NCBI GenBank assembly: GCA_008921705.1
Contig: VFFE01007571.1
Span: forward strand, 220,395 to 284,394
Reading direction: 5' to 3'
Source of the DNA: Burhinus oedicnemus
Lineage: Eukaryota; Chordata; Aves; Charadriiformes; Burhinidae
DNA: 64,000 nucleotides
Part shown: piece after piece, positions 1 to 12,259 of the stretch
Position numbering within the stretch: the first letter of the stretch is position 1
Layout of the letters: each line of letters begins with the position of its first letter
The notes under the pieces: model-generated
Database searches by the model: none
Told to the model about the DNA's origin: nothing
The model's input: the letters and a program-made list of their open reading frames with translations, nothing else
Program-made: the position numbers and the translations under genes

Positions 1-660
1 AAAAGGAACGAATTGCTACTCTAAACTTGTACAGATGCAATCTAACTGAAAAAATAGTATTGAATCTGTTTAAAATTGTTTGCAGAACATGATATTTTCA
101 TGTCAGTATGGGTCCAGTTGGTAGGAGAGGGCTTGGCGCCACTACACAAGACAGAAGAGTTGAATGCCACAGTCGTGAAGACATATATTAGGTCTTTTCT
201 CAATGTGCTTATTCATCGTTGCATTTCTGCTAGAAGGAGGGGCAGGAGAGGAAAGTGACTGGAATCCAGCAAGTTTCACTTTGTGAGCTTGTAGCGTTGT
301 CAGGGGAAAAATTCCCCAAACAGATCTGAAGAAGATGAAGTTCTCTTTAAGTACTGCATCTAGATGTCCACACCATCTTCCCACCTACATCAATCTTGCT
401 AGGTCTGCATTTCACCCATCAGTGTGCTTTGCATGAGTTCACCATGATTGTAGAGTGAAGAAATTGTATTTTCCTGCAATTTAAGTGTGACGGATCATTA
501 GGAGCAACACTGCCTTCTACCCTTGGGGGTGCGGGCAGCGGGTTGCTTATTTCTGGTTTGCCAGCCCCAAAGCAAACCTTGTCCACACCATGTGCACAGT
601 TTGCTCCAGAAGACCGATGTGACTGTAGATGGTTGCTCTCTTGAGCCAGGTATGAACCAC
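1..660. other. Unique non-coding sequence, nothing identified
   Basis: Balanced-composition sequence with only short overlapping reading frames on both strands. I see no splice-flanked open frame, repeat family or structured element here. The small frames at 76-258 (+) and 142-384 (-) overlap each other and match nothing I recognise. Confidence 0.5.
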
Positions 661-663
661 AAT

Positions 664-1035
664 TCTGCCACTAAATAGATTTTCCTTTTGTTGTCACATT
701 AATTTGCAACTCATTAATAGTGACAGCAGTGAGGTACTGCACTGATACAGATTTGCATATTCATGACCAACTTATTATTAAACAAATAAGATTTCCCTAG
801 CTTAGGAAGCATCTAGAGTAATACCACATTGTGCATTATATCATCCTGGATGTTTTATTTTCTCTTTAATATGTTAATAGATGCAAGGGGTGCTCTTTTT
901 TTAAGTAAATGTGCACCTATAAAATAACATGTAATTTAAAATATCAGAATCGTTTAAATAGTAATCCGTTAACAAACCTGCCAATAATTGAGCAGGAATA
1001 CCTATTTAATGTACAAATCAATTAACCAAGTCTAA
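664..1035. promoter_or_regulatory. AT-rich candidate conserved non-coding element with a POU octamer
   Basis: An AT-rich block with sharp edges against more GC-rich neighbours. It carries ATTTGCAT (751-758), the octamer bound by POU/Oct factors, and several TAAT-type homeodomain cores (CATTAATAG near 711, TTAAT near 868). Such a mix is typical of vertebrate developmental enhancers. Conservation itself cannot be judged from one sequence, so this is inference from composition and motifs. Confidence 0.3.
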
Positions 1036-2215
1036 CTGCTGGCTTTGTCGCCTGATGACTGTAACGCAGGCGGTACCAGCAAGGCACAACCGAGTCGCTG
1101 TACCGGCAAGGTGAGCGAGGGGCAGACAGCTGATCCTGTGTTTTATGGTTCGTTACAGTCAAACTGTTTGGTTTTCATAGGTGCTTTTGTTTCTTTCCCC
1201 TTAGAAGAGTGGTGGGAGAAAAAGTGAAGACTGCCCAGTGCAGTACCTGCTGCCGTCCTCTCATCTTACGGACACCTCTCTGGCACGGCTGGGGGAAACG
1301 TGGCCATCGCAGCTCCATAAGGCTACCCCCTTCCCCCTTATCTCTGTTGGCAGACGCACCCTGTGGGTACCGCCTTGACACCCACTTCCGTCCTGCAGGC
1401 AGGTATTTTAGTTCACTTTTCAGTAATGGTGAAGACCCTTTGCCCACAAAGCAGCACAATTTTTTTTGTATCGGGCTATTCAAGACTAGTTGGTATGCAT
1501 GTCAAAACCCTCTTCAGGTCCCTGCTGCATCCATATTTTTCATTCCTCTCTGGCTCTTTTAACAATTTATAGGGTATTGGGCATAACTACACGTGTGGGA
1601 ACCAGCTGGTTATTGCAAAGTTCCCCTCAGTCCTCAAGTTTTTTTTTTTCCTGGCTTGACTTTCCAGAGGCCTTTGACGGTGTCGCCTAACCATGAGGCC
1701 AAATGCAGTTCTTACCCTATCGTGCTGTTTGCTTGTGAGTCACAAGCCAGCCCTTTTGAACCACTGGCCCGTGCTCCCAGCCTCCCCAGGCTCAGGAGCT
1801 CCTGTTGCTGGCTAATTGCAAAGGGTGTACGGCCCTGAAGAGACACAGCTAAAACTGAGGATGGTGAAATGCAGCCGTAAGTCACCCCAAAGACTATATC
1901 CCTGCAGATGCAGAGCAGGGTGAGGCTGTTTTTAAAATCTGTATACAGCAATCTCCCAGTGCCCTTCTCCAACAGGAGGTAATTTCATTTTTTGATGTGG
2001 GATCTGTCCTTATCTTCATCTCCTTTCTCAGGTCCTTGCCTGGCACGAATAGGGGTGCCAGCGGGGCCATAGCCTGATTTCCACTGCTCCACGGCTGCAG
2101 CCATTTTCACGTGCTGAGGATGTAGAGGGTTAGGCAACACATGTGGCAGACGATCGTGATGTCAGAGACAGTGCTTAGTATTTGTAGCTGTTGAAATTTC
2201 AAGGAAAAGGCTCCC
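1036..2215. other. Mixed-composition unique DNA, no gene recognised
   Basis: The block contains a good-looking 3' splice site (pyrimidine tract ending at the AG before 1205), but no strong donor follows with an open frame, so I do not call an exon. An imperfect repeat of the word GTACC-GCAAGG occurs at about 1072-1102. The short frames between 1045 and 1972 overlap on both strands and are not credible genes. Confidence 0.4.
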
Positions 2216-2480
2216 TAATGAAACCCCTTTTCCAATATGCCATAAAACTCCTGTTTAAGTAAAGCCTACGTGAAGGCAAGCCCTGACAGGCCTCCTGAAA
2301 TGAAAAGGGCAGATTATTTAACAGCTGATCAACACTAATAACCCTTGGCAAATACAGTATGCAAATTCAGCACTGGAGCCAACACGCACCGAAGGGACTC
2401 TTCTCTAACAGCCTGGCCTGGCTGCTCTGAAACCGCCGCTGTTAATTACAGAGCCCAGTGCTGGGAGCGGGGAGACCTGG
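2216..2480. promoter_or_regulatory. Candidate regulatory element with a second octamer
   Basis: Contains ATGCAAAT (2359-2366), an E-box CAGCTG near 2322 and a TTAATTA homeodomain core near 2443. It is richer in AT than the DNA downstream. The motifs are seen directly; enhancer function is inferred. Confidence 0.25.
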
Positions 2481-3460
2481 GCTGCGACTGCCACGTGTTA
2501 GGTCAGTGGTCTGTGGGTGCTTGTTTAGGAGAAGTTCCTCCATCACCACAGGAATCTAATGGGCGTTTGGTGTCTGACCGCTCGGTGGGGCCAGGCTTGG
2601 GCTCCCTTGCTGAGATGCTGAAACCAGTAGCATAGAGCATGGAGGGAACTGAAACAAATAGCTGGATATCTTATCTCCCCCTGTCATGACATCTTAGGGG
2701 AAATACCAGTTTTGAGTATCTTTGTTACACATCAGTCTACACAAAAGAAATCCCCTTTCTGAATTGGGCCAACCCACAGGCAGAATTAAGCCGGGCTCTG
2801 CTCTGGGTTTCCGTGCAGAGGAAAGCATGGGATGGGAGCAGACGCAGAGTGAGGAGTTCATCCTTTTGCCCCTGAGCTCCACATCACGAGGGTGGCTTTG
2901 TAGCTGCCCGGCTGCCCTGGCCAACTTGGCTTCCCCACCCCGGGGACCCTACCTGCGCTACCTGCCAGCTGCTGTGAGCACCTGGGGATTTGGGGGGCGC
3001 CTCGCTGAAGGGCCAGCTCAGCAGGGCAGTGATTGTGACAGCTACGTGACAGCGTGGGGCCCCTCTGAGGGATGCTGTTACTGGATGGGGTGGTCCCAGC
3101 TGGGACCCCCAAGAGCTGGTTGCACTCACTAACTCAGCTGAAGCCAGACCCAGGAGAACCTGGGGGTGGGCTACAGGGTGGGAGAGCACCCCAGCCCCCT
3201 GCAAGGGGAGGCGGCAGTGCTGCCTGGCTGTGGCAGCAGGGCAAGGGGTCAGGGATGGGCAACAAAGCGTTGCCCTTTTGGTGGCAGTGTGGCATTACCT
3301 TGGCTTAGAAAGATGGTTGAGCAAATGCCTCCGGAGCCTGGATGCTCAGCCCATCCACCAGCTCCCCACGCAGCCGTTAACAGTCTAGTGACCAAAAGTG
3401 CCTGGTCCCCAAGGGGTTACCTCTCCCGAAATGGCTGCCATGCCTGAAGAGCCAGTGTGC
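2481..3460. other. GC-rich unique DNA without a recognisable gene
   Basis: GC-rich, with overlapping open frames on both strands, including one of 136 codons at 2722-3132. Long frames in several registers at once are expected in GC-rich DNA with few stop codons. No splice-site pair or domain supports any of them. Confidence 0.45.
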
Positions 3461-3550
3461 CTTTGATTACCACTGTTTTCAAAGGCTCTGGAGTGAGCTT
3501 GATTAGCAAAGTCAACAAAGAGATGCAAATACACTGCAGCAGAAAGGTGC
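3461..3550. promoter_or_regulatory. Short candidate enhancer core with a third octamer
   Basis: A compact block with CTTTGATTACC (TCF/LEF-like CTTTGAT, 3461-3467), a GATTAG homeodomain-type word near 3501 and ATGCAAAT at 3523-3530. Density of recognised motifs is high for 90 bp. Function is inferred. Confidence 0.25.
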
Positions 3551-4714
3551 CTTGTTAGTCTGGGAGTCAATGCCCTGGGTACCGGCAAGCAACAGCTCTT
3601 GCTGTTGGGAAACATTAGAGAAGGGAGGGTGTGTTAATCTGGAGAAACCAGTGGCTCAGACCAGCTCAGGGCTCTGTGGACACAAAGCAGCGCCTCTGTC
3701 TTCAAGGTTATTTAATAGTAAACAAGTGCCGTCAGGAGGAAAGCAACCCACTGCTGCCCAAGCGCTCAGGCTTGGGCTATTTTGTGCGCACAGTGGGAGC
3801 TATGGCGGGGGCAGTGCAGGCTGGAGAAATCCAGAAAGCCCCTTCCCAGGCTTATTTCTACAGCTAGATATCATCTTGGAAATGAAGCCTTGTGCTCAGC
3901 CCATGTTTGACTTGCCAGGGCGTCAAACATCCGGCTAAGTTTCTCGAAAAGTTACGGTCTTTCCCGCTCAGTGTTTGCCTTAACTTCACCTGCGGTAATG
4001 CTTGGTGCTCAGCGGGGCCCTTGGTGTTGCTTTGGAGGCAGAGCAAGGTGAGCCAGCCCTGTCCCTCACCCAGCCGGCACTGGAGGAGGAGGAGGAAGGA
4101 GAAGGAGGAGGAGAGCGGGTCTGCTCGGCAGCTGGTGCTGAATCGCAGCAAAACAGCCCCAAGGACGGTGTCTCTCCTGCTGCTGGAGGCTCCTGAGCAT
4201 GGAGCAATGTGGTATCCCAGGCAGTCTGTTTGTGAAGGCGTAAGGCATTTTTTTTTTAAATACACAACAGAGACTTCTGCAGGGCTCGGTCTTTTTGTAA
4301 AGTAAATTTATTTGACAGGTTTATTTCTTTATCAGGTATTTGTCTAACCCTGTGACACTGAGAGAGCTGATTTCCTGGTACAAATGTTAAAATGTAAACT
4401 CCCAGAGATGTGTACTGTCACAGCCAGTGTCCAAAATATCCTCACCCCAGTTTCACGTGAAGTGTCCCGGAGTCACAGCAAGGGACCCCAGAGATGCTGG
4501 ATAATCTACACAATGATCACACCTGGCCACCATGATGTACAAGAGCCAGTAAAAGAGATGCCCCAGTAATAGCACAGGAGACAGGCTTCTGGCTGGTCCT
4601 GGCTGACAGTCCGGCTGAGTGCCTGGTGGATTCAGGGGTTAAACCCAAGCCTTTGGCAAGTGGTGCCTCCATCCGACAGGATGGGGAGATTAGAAACACC
4701 TTAAGCGCCTGAAG
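3551..4714. other. Unique DNA with a purine microsatellite
   Basis: No gene recognised. A GGA/GAA-rich purine tract lies at 4082-4115. It explains the glutamate-run and serine-run peptides in short overlapping frames here, so these are low-complexity artefacts. Confidence 0.45.
4082..4115 (+). repeat. (GGA)n-like purine tract
   Basis: Nearly pure run of GGA/GAA/GGA triplets, purine on the + strand. Seen directly. Confidence 0.85.
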
Positions 4715-4815
4715 GTTTTGCAGCACCGCTGACTGATCAAATAAAAATCCATGAATCATAAATCAATGTAATTTAAAGCAGATTTATTTAGAAATTGAGA
4801 TCGGGCACTAAGGGG
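4715..4815. promoter_or_regulatory. AT-rich candidate conserved element
   Basis: A sharply bounded AT-rich block between GC-richer flanks, with ATGAATCATAAATCAATG-type words and GATTTATTTAG, resembling homeodomain/HOX-PBX binding clusters. Only composition and motif content support the call. Confidence 0.2.
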
Positions 4816-4923
4816 CTTATGCAACTCACTCTAGCTTGCCATTAGCCCCCTGCACAGCGCGTACTCTGTCAGGTTAGGTGAGGTGGGGGTGCAGATGTGC
4901 TGCCTCCTGCTTAAATCAGACCT

Positions 4924-4959
4924 GGGCAGGGGGCTGGGAGCTGGGGCGGGGGACCGGGG
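4924..4959 (+). other. G-quadruplex motif
   Basis: Six G-runs of three or more bases separated by loops of only 1 to 4 bases (runs at 4924, 4929, 4936, 4943, 4948 and 4956). This fits the canonical G3+N1-7 rule with spare runs, so a stable quadruplex on the + strand is expected. Confidence 0.7.
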
Positions 4960-5454
4960 AGGTACCCAAGGTGAAGGAAGGGCTTAGCTGTCTGGTTACC
5001 CCAGGCTGCCGCCAGGCGCTGGCCACTGACAGATGACAACCAGACAAGAAGAGCAGGCGTGCGGTGCGGCTGCAGCATGGCATGAGGTCTCAACACAGAC
5101 CAGCGTGTCAGGGACCACAATCAGTTCCCGCAGGGATGGAGACACTGGGGAGTCCCTTCCCTCGTTCACTCAGACGCTGGCTTAACAGGGAGCCTTTGCT
5201 GTGCTCCTGCCATCATCTGCCATCTTCTCTCCTCAGCATGCAGCAGCCCTGAGCATCCGATGCGGGGAGATGCTGCAGTTCTGCACAGCGTGTGCATGTG
5301 CAGGGGGGTGCTGGCTGCTTGTCCCTAGCCCCAACTGTGCGGGACATCCTGTTATCTGACCCATCGCAGGAGCCAGGAGGGGGAAGGTTGGCTCCGTCTT
5401 CCCATCAGACCTGCGGTCACGCTGCAAACAAATTAGTTTTCCTAAAAAGGCACC

Positions 5455-5600
5455 GGAGAGCTTGAACAGCAAAACCACCGTGGCATTTATTATTTTTTTA
5501 ACACAGCTCTCCCTCCCTCCCCCACCCACTGTGATTTGCATACCTGCTAATCCTCTCCCTCCTGCAATAATTCTGTGAAGGACAGGGAAATTATATCTGA
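5455..5600. promoter_or_regulatory. Candidate regulatory element with a fourth octamer
   Basis: Contains ATTTGCAT (5534-5541), a pyrimidine-rich CCCTCC stretch and AT-rich flanks with TTATTATTTTTTTAAC. With the octamers at 751, 2359 and 3523 it forms a cluster in the first 5.6 kb. Confidence 0.25.
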
Positions 5601-7279
5601 GCAATAACTCCTTGACTCTGAAGATGTGGAAGACCCTGTGTGCCATCACGCTCGGAGCAGCGACTTCCAGCAAGTGGAAGCAGGAGGTTGAACTTCCTAA
5701 GAGCTGCACGACACCTACAAGACCCAAGGAAAGCCAGCCCTCTTGCGTACGTGGAACCCAGCCCTGCCAGTCCCAGATGGCTCTGCCTCCAGGACAGCCC
5801 TTGCCCCTGGCAAAAGTTTGCCTCGAGAAAATTGATGTTCCCTACTGGTAGTGCAGTAGAGCTGCTTCCCTGGGGAGAGAGGAGGAAAGCCCTGCACTCT
5901 GGAGGTTTCATCACTCATCCTAGCCTTGCCTGGGGAGCTGGGAATGCCACCCCCTTCCCTGGACATGCTGGGACTGAGCATTCCACAGCGGGGCTGTGCT
6001 GCAGGGCTAGCTCTGACCCCGCAGGGCTTGGATGGCTTCTGATGAGCTCTGCCAGTTTTAGCCAGCAAGAAGCTGCAGACAGACGTGTGACCCTAGCGGT
6101 TTAATTCATCACTTTTCTTACTGCTGTCTTTATCCTCTTCCCCCAGACTTCTTATTTCATTTAGGGTTGTGGCTGAATGACATCCCTTCCAGTAAATATC
6201 GTAAAGATGGGCCAGTCAGGTCTGGGGAAAGAAAGAGAGCAGATCCCTCCAGAATCCCTAGAAAAGCCCAGCTAGTTTTTCCTGTCCTCCTGCTTCCTCT
6301 GTGACCAAGAGGGGACAGGGCAAGCAGGCAGAGGAGGAAGGACAGCAGGGTGAAGAGTAGGTGGTGGAGAGCTCTAGGGAGCTCACTGCCCTTATTTGGA
6401 GTCAGTGGCGTGGGAGGACAACAGAGGGAAGGACAGGAGAAGAGCAGGAAACTTAAGTTTCAGGAGGAAACTTTTATCACATGGTGATAAACCCCCAAAC
6501 AGCAAGCATCGCTCAGTGGGAGAGTGACTAAAACCCCAGTGAGCTGCAGCTCTATTAAAACTGTGCTATGCTCTGGCTTTGCTGGAAAAATAAATAATTT
6601 TTAAGGTCTGAAAGCTGCATCTTTGAAGGCTCTGGCATCAGCACAGCATCCTTGTGTGCCATGCGTGCCCCTCCTTGCTCCCTGCCCTGGGACAGCTGCA
6701 TAGACAGGTGACACTCACCATTGTATCTGTCCTGTCACCCTGAGATACAGCCCCTGCTCCTTTTTGCCAAACACAGGATGGGGCATCGGGACAGCAGGAT
6801 GGCAAACCTGGCATATGAGCCAGGGTGAAGAAAGACTACACCACTGTCCCGTATGCCCATGACAGGAAGCGTCCCCGGGAGCGTCCCCAGGCTCTCTAGG
6901 GACAGACACAGAGCTCAGAGGCTCATGCCATGGGCAGGGGGAGCCGGGAACCTGGGCAAGGCACACCTGGAGCGGGCAGGCTAGCGCAGGCAGGCTGCGT
7001 GCTCGTGCTCATGCCATGCGCAGCGTCGAAGTGCGCTGGGGCAGTCGTTTGCCAGGCATGTCGGTGGCTATCGGCAGGGCTTGCTTCATCAGGCACTGAC
7101 AGCGAGGTCTAGGAGGTTCCTCTTTCTGGACTATATTAAGGCGCACACAACGGCTTGAGGGTGGGGGTGAGAGGACAGCAAGAAGTTGTGAAAGAGCAGC
7201 ACGCCGGAGCCTGCGAGTAACTGAGGCCTTTTGGCAGTGTTTCAGAAAATGGGGTGGTCCAGTTAGGGAGCTCAGGAAA
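5601..7279. other. Unique DNA, no gene recognised
   Basis: Overlapping frames of up to 154 codons (5640-6104 +) and 117 codons (5715-6068 -) cover the same bases on opposite strands and have no domain. I see no convincing splice-site pair. A short AT-rich patch at 6575-6615 is the only compositional feature. Confidence 0.4.
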
Positions 7280-7450
7280 TTGTCTGAGCTAGATTAAACA
7301 TTTTCTAAAACCTTCTGGGTGCTTGAGAGCTGACTTGAAAGTTGGCAAAGTTAAATAAAACAAAAGTTAACACATTCCCCTCAATTTATTTTGTTACAGG
7401 GCTAGTATAAAGTCAGCCTATTTTTCATTAGTTTCAACATCTCCATCCAT
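7280..7450. promoter_or_regulatory. AT-rich candidate conserved element
   Basis: An AT-rich island with GTTAAATAAAAC, AAAGTTAACA and TTTTCATTAGTTTC words between GC-richer DNA. This is the usual look of a conserved non-coding element, but no comparative data are available. Confidence 0.2.
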
Positions 7451-8830
7451 CTGAAGGCAGCAGTATATGCACAGTAAAATCCCGGGATGCTTGCACAGCC
7501 ATGCAGGGGGCCACATGTGACACGCAAGAGCTTTCAAGCACATTTCAAAAGTCATAAACCACATAACTTTTAGGCATAAACCCGAATTTCTCTCTAGTTG
7601 AAGCCTGAGTGTAGAAGAGTCTCTGTGTCTCGCTGGAGTCTTCCTTCAGCCCCAAACCTAGGGAGCGCCCAGTGGTGGGCAGCCTGCCCTGGACCTGCTG
7701 CCTGCTCTCCAGTAGCTGCACACCGTCCTGCAGGAGACAGGACTGCTGCAGCTCGGGCAAGAGAACCATCAGATCTCACATCAGACCTGCACAGCAGTAA
7801 CAATGGAAACAACAGCGGGGTTTCTCTCTGGAGAGGACGGGAGGATGCTGAAATGCAAGGTGCCTGAGCAAAAGAGGTCCTCTGCCCTTGTGCCCACCAC
7901 GGGCAGCCTCTGAGCAGGCTGACCTCAGCCTCTCTGTCTCCCCGTCCCTTCAGAAAGCAAGTGGTGTAGAAGCTGCCTGGAGCAAAGGATTTCCACTGCT
8001 CATGTAGGCTGCGCGTGGCCAGGAGCTGCAGAACAAACCCACACCCTGCACCTATTAATCTCCCTGGTGGAAACGGAGCCCTTGATACACACCCCCCCCC
8101 AGCCTGGGAAATTACCTGCTTCTGTCTCTTGGGAAAAGTTTCTACTGGTGGAATCAGAGGCGGTATCAGGCACAGAGCAGATGTTGGCAGCTTCCTCGCT
8201 CCATGGAAATAAGGAAGTAGGGAACCCATTTAGACAAACAGTCCCACATAAATCTTAGCCCGACGTTTCTTGCCTGTGCCTGATTCCGTATGATCTCTGC
8301 AAAGGGTAAATTGAACTCTGCTTCATTGCCGGAGCCCAGTCCTATTGGTTATATCTGTCTTTACGGCAGAGCTGCTTTGGGTGAGAAAAGAAAAGCAGCG
8401 AGGCCCCAGGAGAGAGAGAGAAATCAGAACATAAATGCAGGTATCAAAGCAGAAAAATGCAGAGAGCGGCAGTAGCCCAGGGTATGTTGGAGAAGAAAAC
8501 AAACTCTTATCACAGTAAGAGCAGAGGAAGCCATCCCACTGAAGGGAGGAGACAAGGAGGACAGCTGACATCCTGCAGAGAGGGAATCTAAGGTCTGGGG
8601 GAGGGAGAGCACAACCCCAAAGGCATGGCATTGGGAAAGGATGCAGCTCTTAAAGACACAGCTTCACCGAGCGCCTCTGCTGACAGGCAGCCGGAGCCAG
8701 CCAGCCAAACCAGCAATTCCCGGGCAGCGAGGGAGGCTGAGGCCAGGTGTGTGAGCACGGGTATTTTTAAAGGGTGCGGTTTACAGGCTCCTTGCCATCC
8801 ACAAAGTCCCAGGAGAAAGTGAGAGCCTAA
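7451..8830. other. Unique DNA; a long minus-strand frame is not credible as a gene
   Basis: The longest frame (7594-8229, -, 211 codons) has no domain, no signal for initiation and overlaps + strand frames. A C9 run lies at about 8092-8100. No RNA gene or repeat family recognised. Confidence 0.4.
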
Positions 8831-8834
8831 ACAC

Positions 8835-8935
8835 CCACCTGGAATCTGATCGGATGAAAATGAATTATTAAAAGAAGTGGAGATTTATTGCCTTTAAAAG
8901 ATTTATTAACAGGACAAGGAGAACAACTTTGCGTG
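8835..8935. promoter_or_regulatory. AT-rich candidate conserved element
   Basis: Short block with GAATTATTAAAAG and GATTTATTAAC words, rich in homeodomain/CDX-type cores, embedded in GC-richer DNA. Inference from motif look only. Confidence 0.2.
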
Positions 8936-11900
8936 AGCAATGTCAGGAGGCAGGAGCAAGAAATGGGGTTTTGCCTTTGAAGGTGGTCGGCTCCAGGGAG
9001 AAGCTGTCTCTGACCATGCAGGGGGGGTCAATAGCACGCCAGCTCCCACTCAGTGCCCAGTCCCTTTTGGCAGGTGCCTAGCATCCGAAGGACAATGCAG
9101 AGGGACCAAGCAGAAACGCTAAGGACACTTTCCCTTTCAGTGTAGACACCTCACGAGTGATGGGAACTTTGGCTAAGCCCTGTGAAAGCCAGGGAAGCCT
9201 GTTTGCTCTGCTTTTTGGAAGGAGCAACCGCCAATCCGCCCCCAGGCATTGGATTTCCAAGATGTCCCTTCTTTTATAGCCAGGAATCCAGAAGTGTGCT
9301 CTGACCTCTAGCAGAGGAGGCGTGATGCTGTGGGGATGAGGGAAGGAGGAATGATCCAAGAGAGGATTCCCAGCAGTGAGTCACAGGGGAAAGAGGCTGA
9401 GGTGGAACTGGTAAAAATAGTTTGGGGAACAGGGACGAGTCCTAAAAGAAAACAGTCTTTGTGCAAGGAGGATAAAATAAAATCAGAAAGGGCTGGAGCA
9501 GCACTAGGGAGATAGAGCTGAGACTGAAGACCAGGAAGGCAGAGGGGAACACAAAGAGAGGATCCCGCCAATCATTGTGCTTTATGTAACATTTTAACAC
9601 CAGGGCTTATTGGAGGGATTGCTATTTCTAGTAATTTGTGAGTGTTGTCTGCACTGGCAGGTGGGGGTGAAGGCACTTTCCCTCCTGGCTTTATTATGAT
9701 GCCAGAAATAAATACAATTTTTCTCTGGAAAAGCTGCCGGTTACATTCTTCATGTCTGAATGTGGATACTTGAGGAAGAACATCTAAAGCAAAGCCCTGT
9801 CTCCCCATGCAGATATACACACAGCACACATAGACACCCACCCTGTTACGGCTTACCTACGGCTGGGTAGAAGATAGAAAATTACCAGTGTAACCTTCAG
9901 AAAGCTGATTGCAAGAACGTTTTCCCATTAATGCTGCTAGTGGGACTGTGATTGCATTGTTTAAGATAGCCACAATTGTCCGACAAGCAAAGCTGAACTG
10001 TACGTGCACTCTGTGTCAAAGCATTTTGCTTTGCTTGCTGCCAGAAATGTGGGTCTTTGTAAGAGACGTGCTGAAGACAGCCCGGCAGTTGAACTTGCCC
10101 TGTCTGATGATCAAAATTCACCTGTCAGTGTTCAGTTTCCTGGCGTGAGACTGATCCGTCAAGGATGCACGCAGTGCTTGCTTGTAGATGGAGTGGTGGA
10201 CCTGTGTCACAAGCATGGCCAGAAGTGGATGTCCAGAACCAACCCAGTAGTCAAGGGTATTTGTGTACATCTCTCTGTCTCAAACTCTCAGATTCATTAT
10301 AGACAAGGTACACGGCAGCACAAAGAAGACATGCTTGCTAAAATGTAACCACTGTGCCCACCTCTGATATTACTCACAGTCCAGTATTTTCTGGTGAGTC
10401 CACCTCATGTTGGAGATGGTAAGGAGTAAAAATTCTTACTGGCACCCCTACCCTGCGAAATACCACAAGACAGCAACTACACTGCAACTTCAGATTCCGC
10501 CCTTCAGTGCCCAAACCTATGAAAATGATGTAGCTGTTTGTTTTGTCACTCCCCCCTCCTTCTCCAGGGGACCTGTCACATAAGCAAATTATGATTACAA
10601 TGAAATGAACTAAACATGTCATGCTCTTGGACTTCCCACAGATTCATCCCTGCTCCTCACCTGCTGTCCATCTTTGATCGTCCACTTCTGTACAGGAAGG
10701 GAGAGAGAGGACCCTGCTCTGCCTACGTCTAGCATTTTCTTTTGAACTTTTATTTTTCCTGCCTGTGGTTGAACATTTCATTCATGTGCGTAACAGTGAC
10801 GCTGGCCATGCCATTCTCAATGCAACAGAAGCAATTTGCTCATGTTGATTTAGTGTAATGGCTGCTGTCTTTTCTTGACCAAGATGTGAACTTTCGCTCA
10901 TTTTTACTGGAACGCACAAAGGCATGTAATGACGTTACTGCAGCTTAAAGCTGTGACCCAGTCCAGGGGAAGGCGCCTTGGAGCTCTCACAAAAGCTGCA
11001 AAGGAAGTCCCCCTCTGATGCCCAGGGCTGTGGTTTACAAACCAGATGGTAACTTTTGTGTATGGATGGCCTGTAACCATACTAAGACACATATTTGCAG
11101 AAAACCTGGCCTCCTGACAGAGACTCCATATTTGCAAAAAAACAAGCTCGTCAAGAAAAAAACAAAGTCTGTTTCACTGGAAACAATACCAAAACCAGTC
11201 CAGCCATTATATTCAAAAAACAAGTAAACTCTCTCCCCACTCCCCATATCTTGAAAATGCCATTATCTCAGGAACCAAGACTAACAGGGACTAAGCTCTT
11301 TGTCAGTGCTGTCCTCTTAGCACTAGGTCACACGGTATCTGCATCGGGGTGCTTTGTAGGTAGGGGAATACTGCTGTTCTGTACTAGCAAAGCACTTCCA
11401 CCGTGAATGCAGATGGAGCAGTAAAGCTGGCTAGATAAAACTACACAACCAGTCCTGCCAAAGAGCAAGACAAGTAGCTTCAGCAGCCATCAAGCTAACT
11501 GTGACTGTTTAGCTTGATGCGAACGTGCCTGTGCGAGGCAGGATCGCACTAATGCTCTCTCACAACTGGTGTGGCTGTGGTGGTGGACACACTCAGTGCA
11601 GAGCTACCTACCCCGTAAGAACTCCCACGTTATGTTATCTCTTGCAATGGTACGTACAAGTACTTATCTGTAAAGTAAGTTAAAATAACAAATTCTGTGG
11701 TGATTACTGGACTCTTGACCTGAGAAGAGAAAAAGGATTTCAACACATTTAAAAAAAATAGGACAAGCTGCTAACTTGTCGATATTCTTATTATGCTAGT
11801 TAACCTACCTCAGACAGATGCACAACAAGGCCAAGCAATTGTGGAGTGTGTTTGAGCTGAGAGAGGAAAAAAGGAAAAAAAAAGAAAAAGTTCTCTAAAG

Positions 11901-12259
11901 GAAAGTTCAGATACATTTCAAAGCACTACAGCTCTAAAAACACCAAAGGAGTTTTATCAAACTTTCCAGAAAAACTTTCCTCTGAGAGGAAATAGGGCAA
12001 GTGAGATTTCAAAGGGAGAGATTTTTTTTTCCTGGGGTGCAGAGATGATCACTGAAAAAACTCCAACTCTAAGCCTCCTCAGTGTGCATTTGTCCTGAGC
12101 TGTATGTAGCATGGCTACTCTCAGGCTGTAATTAAGACAAGAATATGCACTAGGTTCACTGGCTAAAGTTCTGGATTAATCTTGGCTATAGTTGAGACCC
12201 CAGATTCACCCAAAGCAGCTGAGTTACCACAAAGCACCAACTCACCAACCCTGAGACAG
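8936..12259. other. Unique DNA, no gene recognised
   Basis: Composition is moderate and only short overlapping frames occur. The part at 9580-9790 (GTAACATTTTAACACC, TTTATTATGATGCC) again resembles a conserved element but lacks a clear motif cluster. A frame at 10004-10348 (+, 114 codons) has no family I know. A-rich patches occur at 11750-11760 and 11870-11890. Confidence 0.35.

Noticed and set aside
7594..8229. 211-codon - strand open frame
   Set aside because: No known domain, low-complexity Ala/Gly/Arg-rich peptide, overlapping + strand frames and no promoter or splice support.
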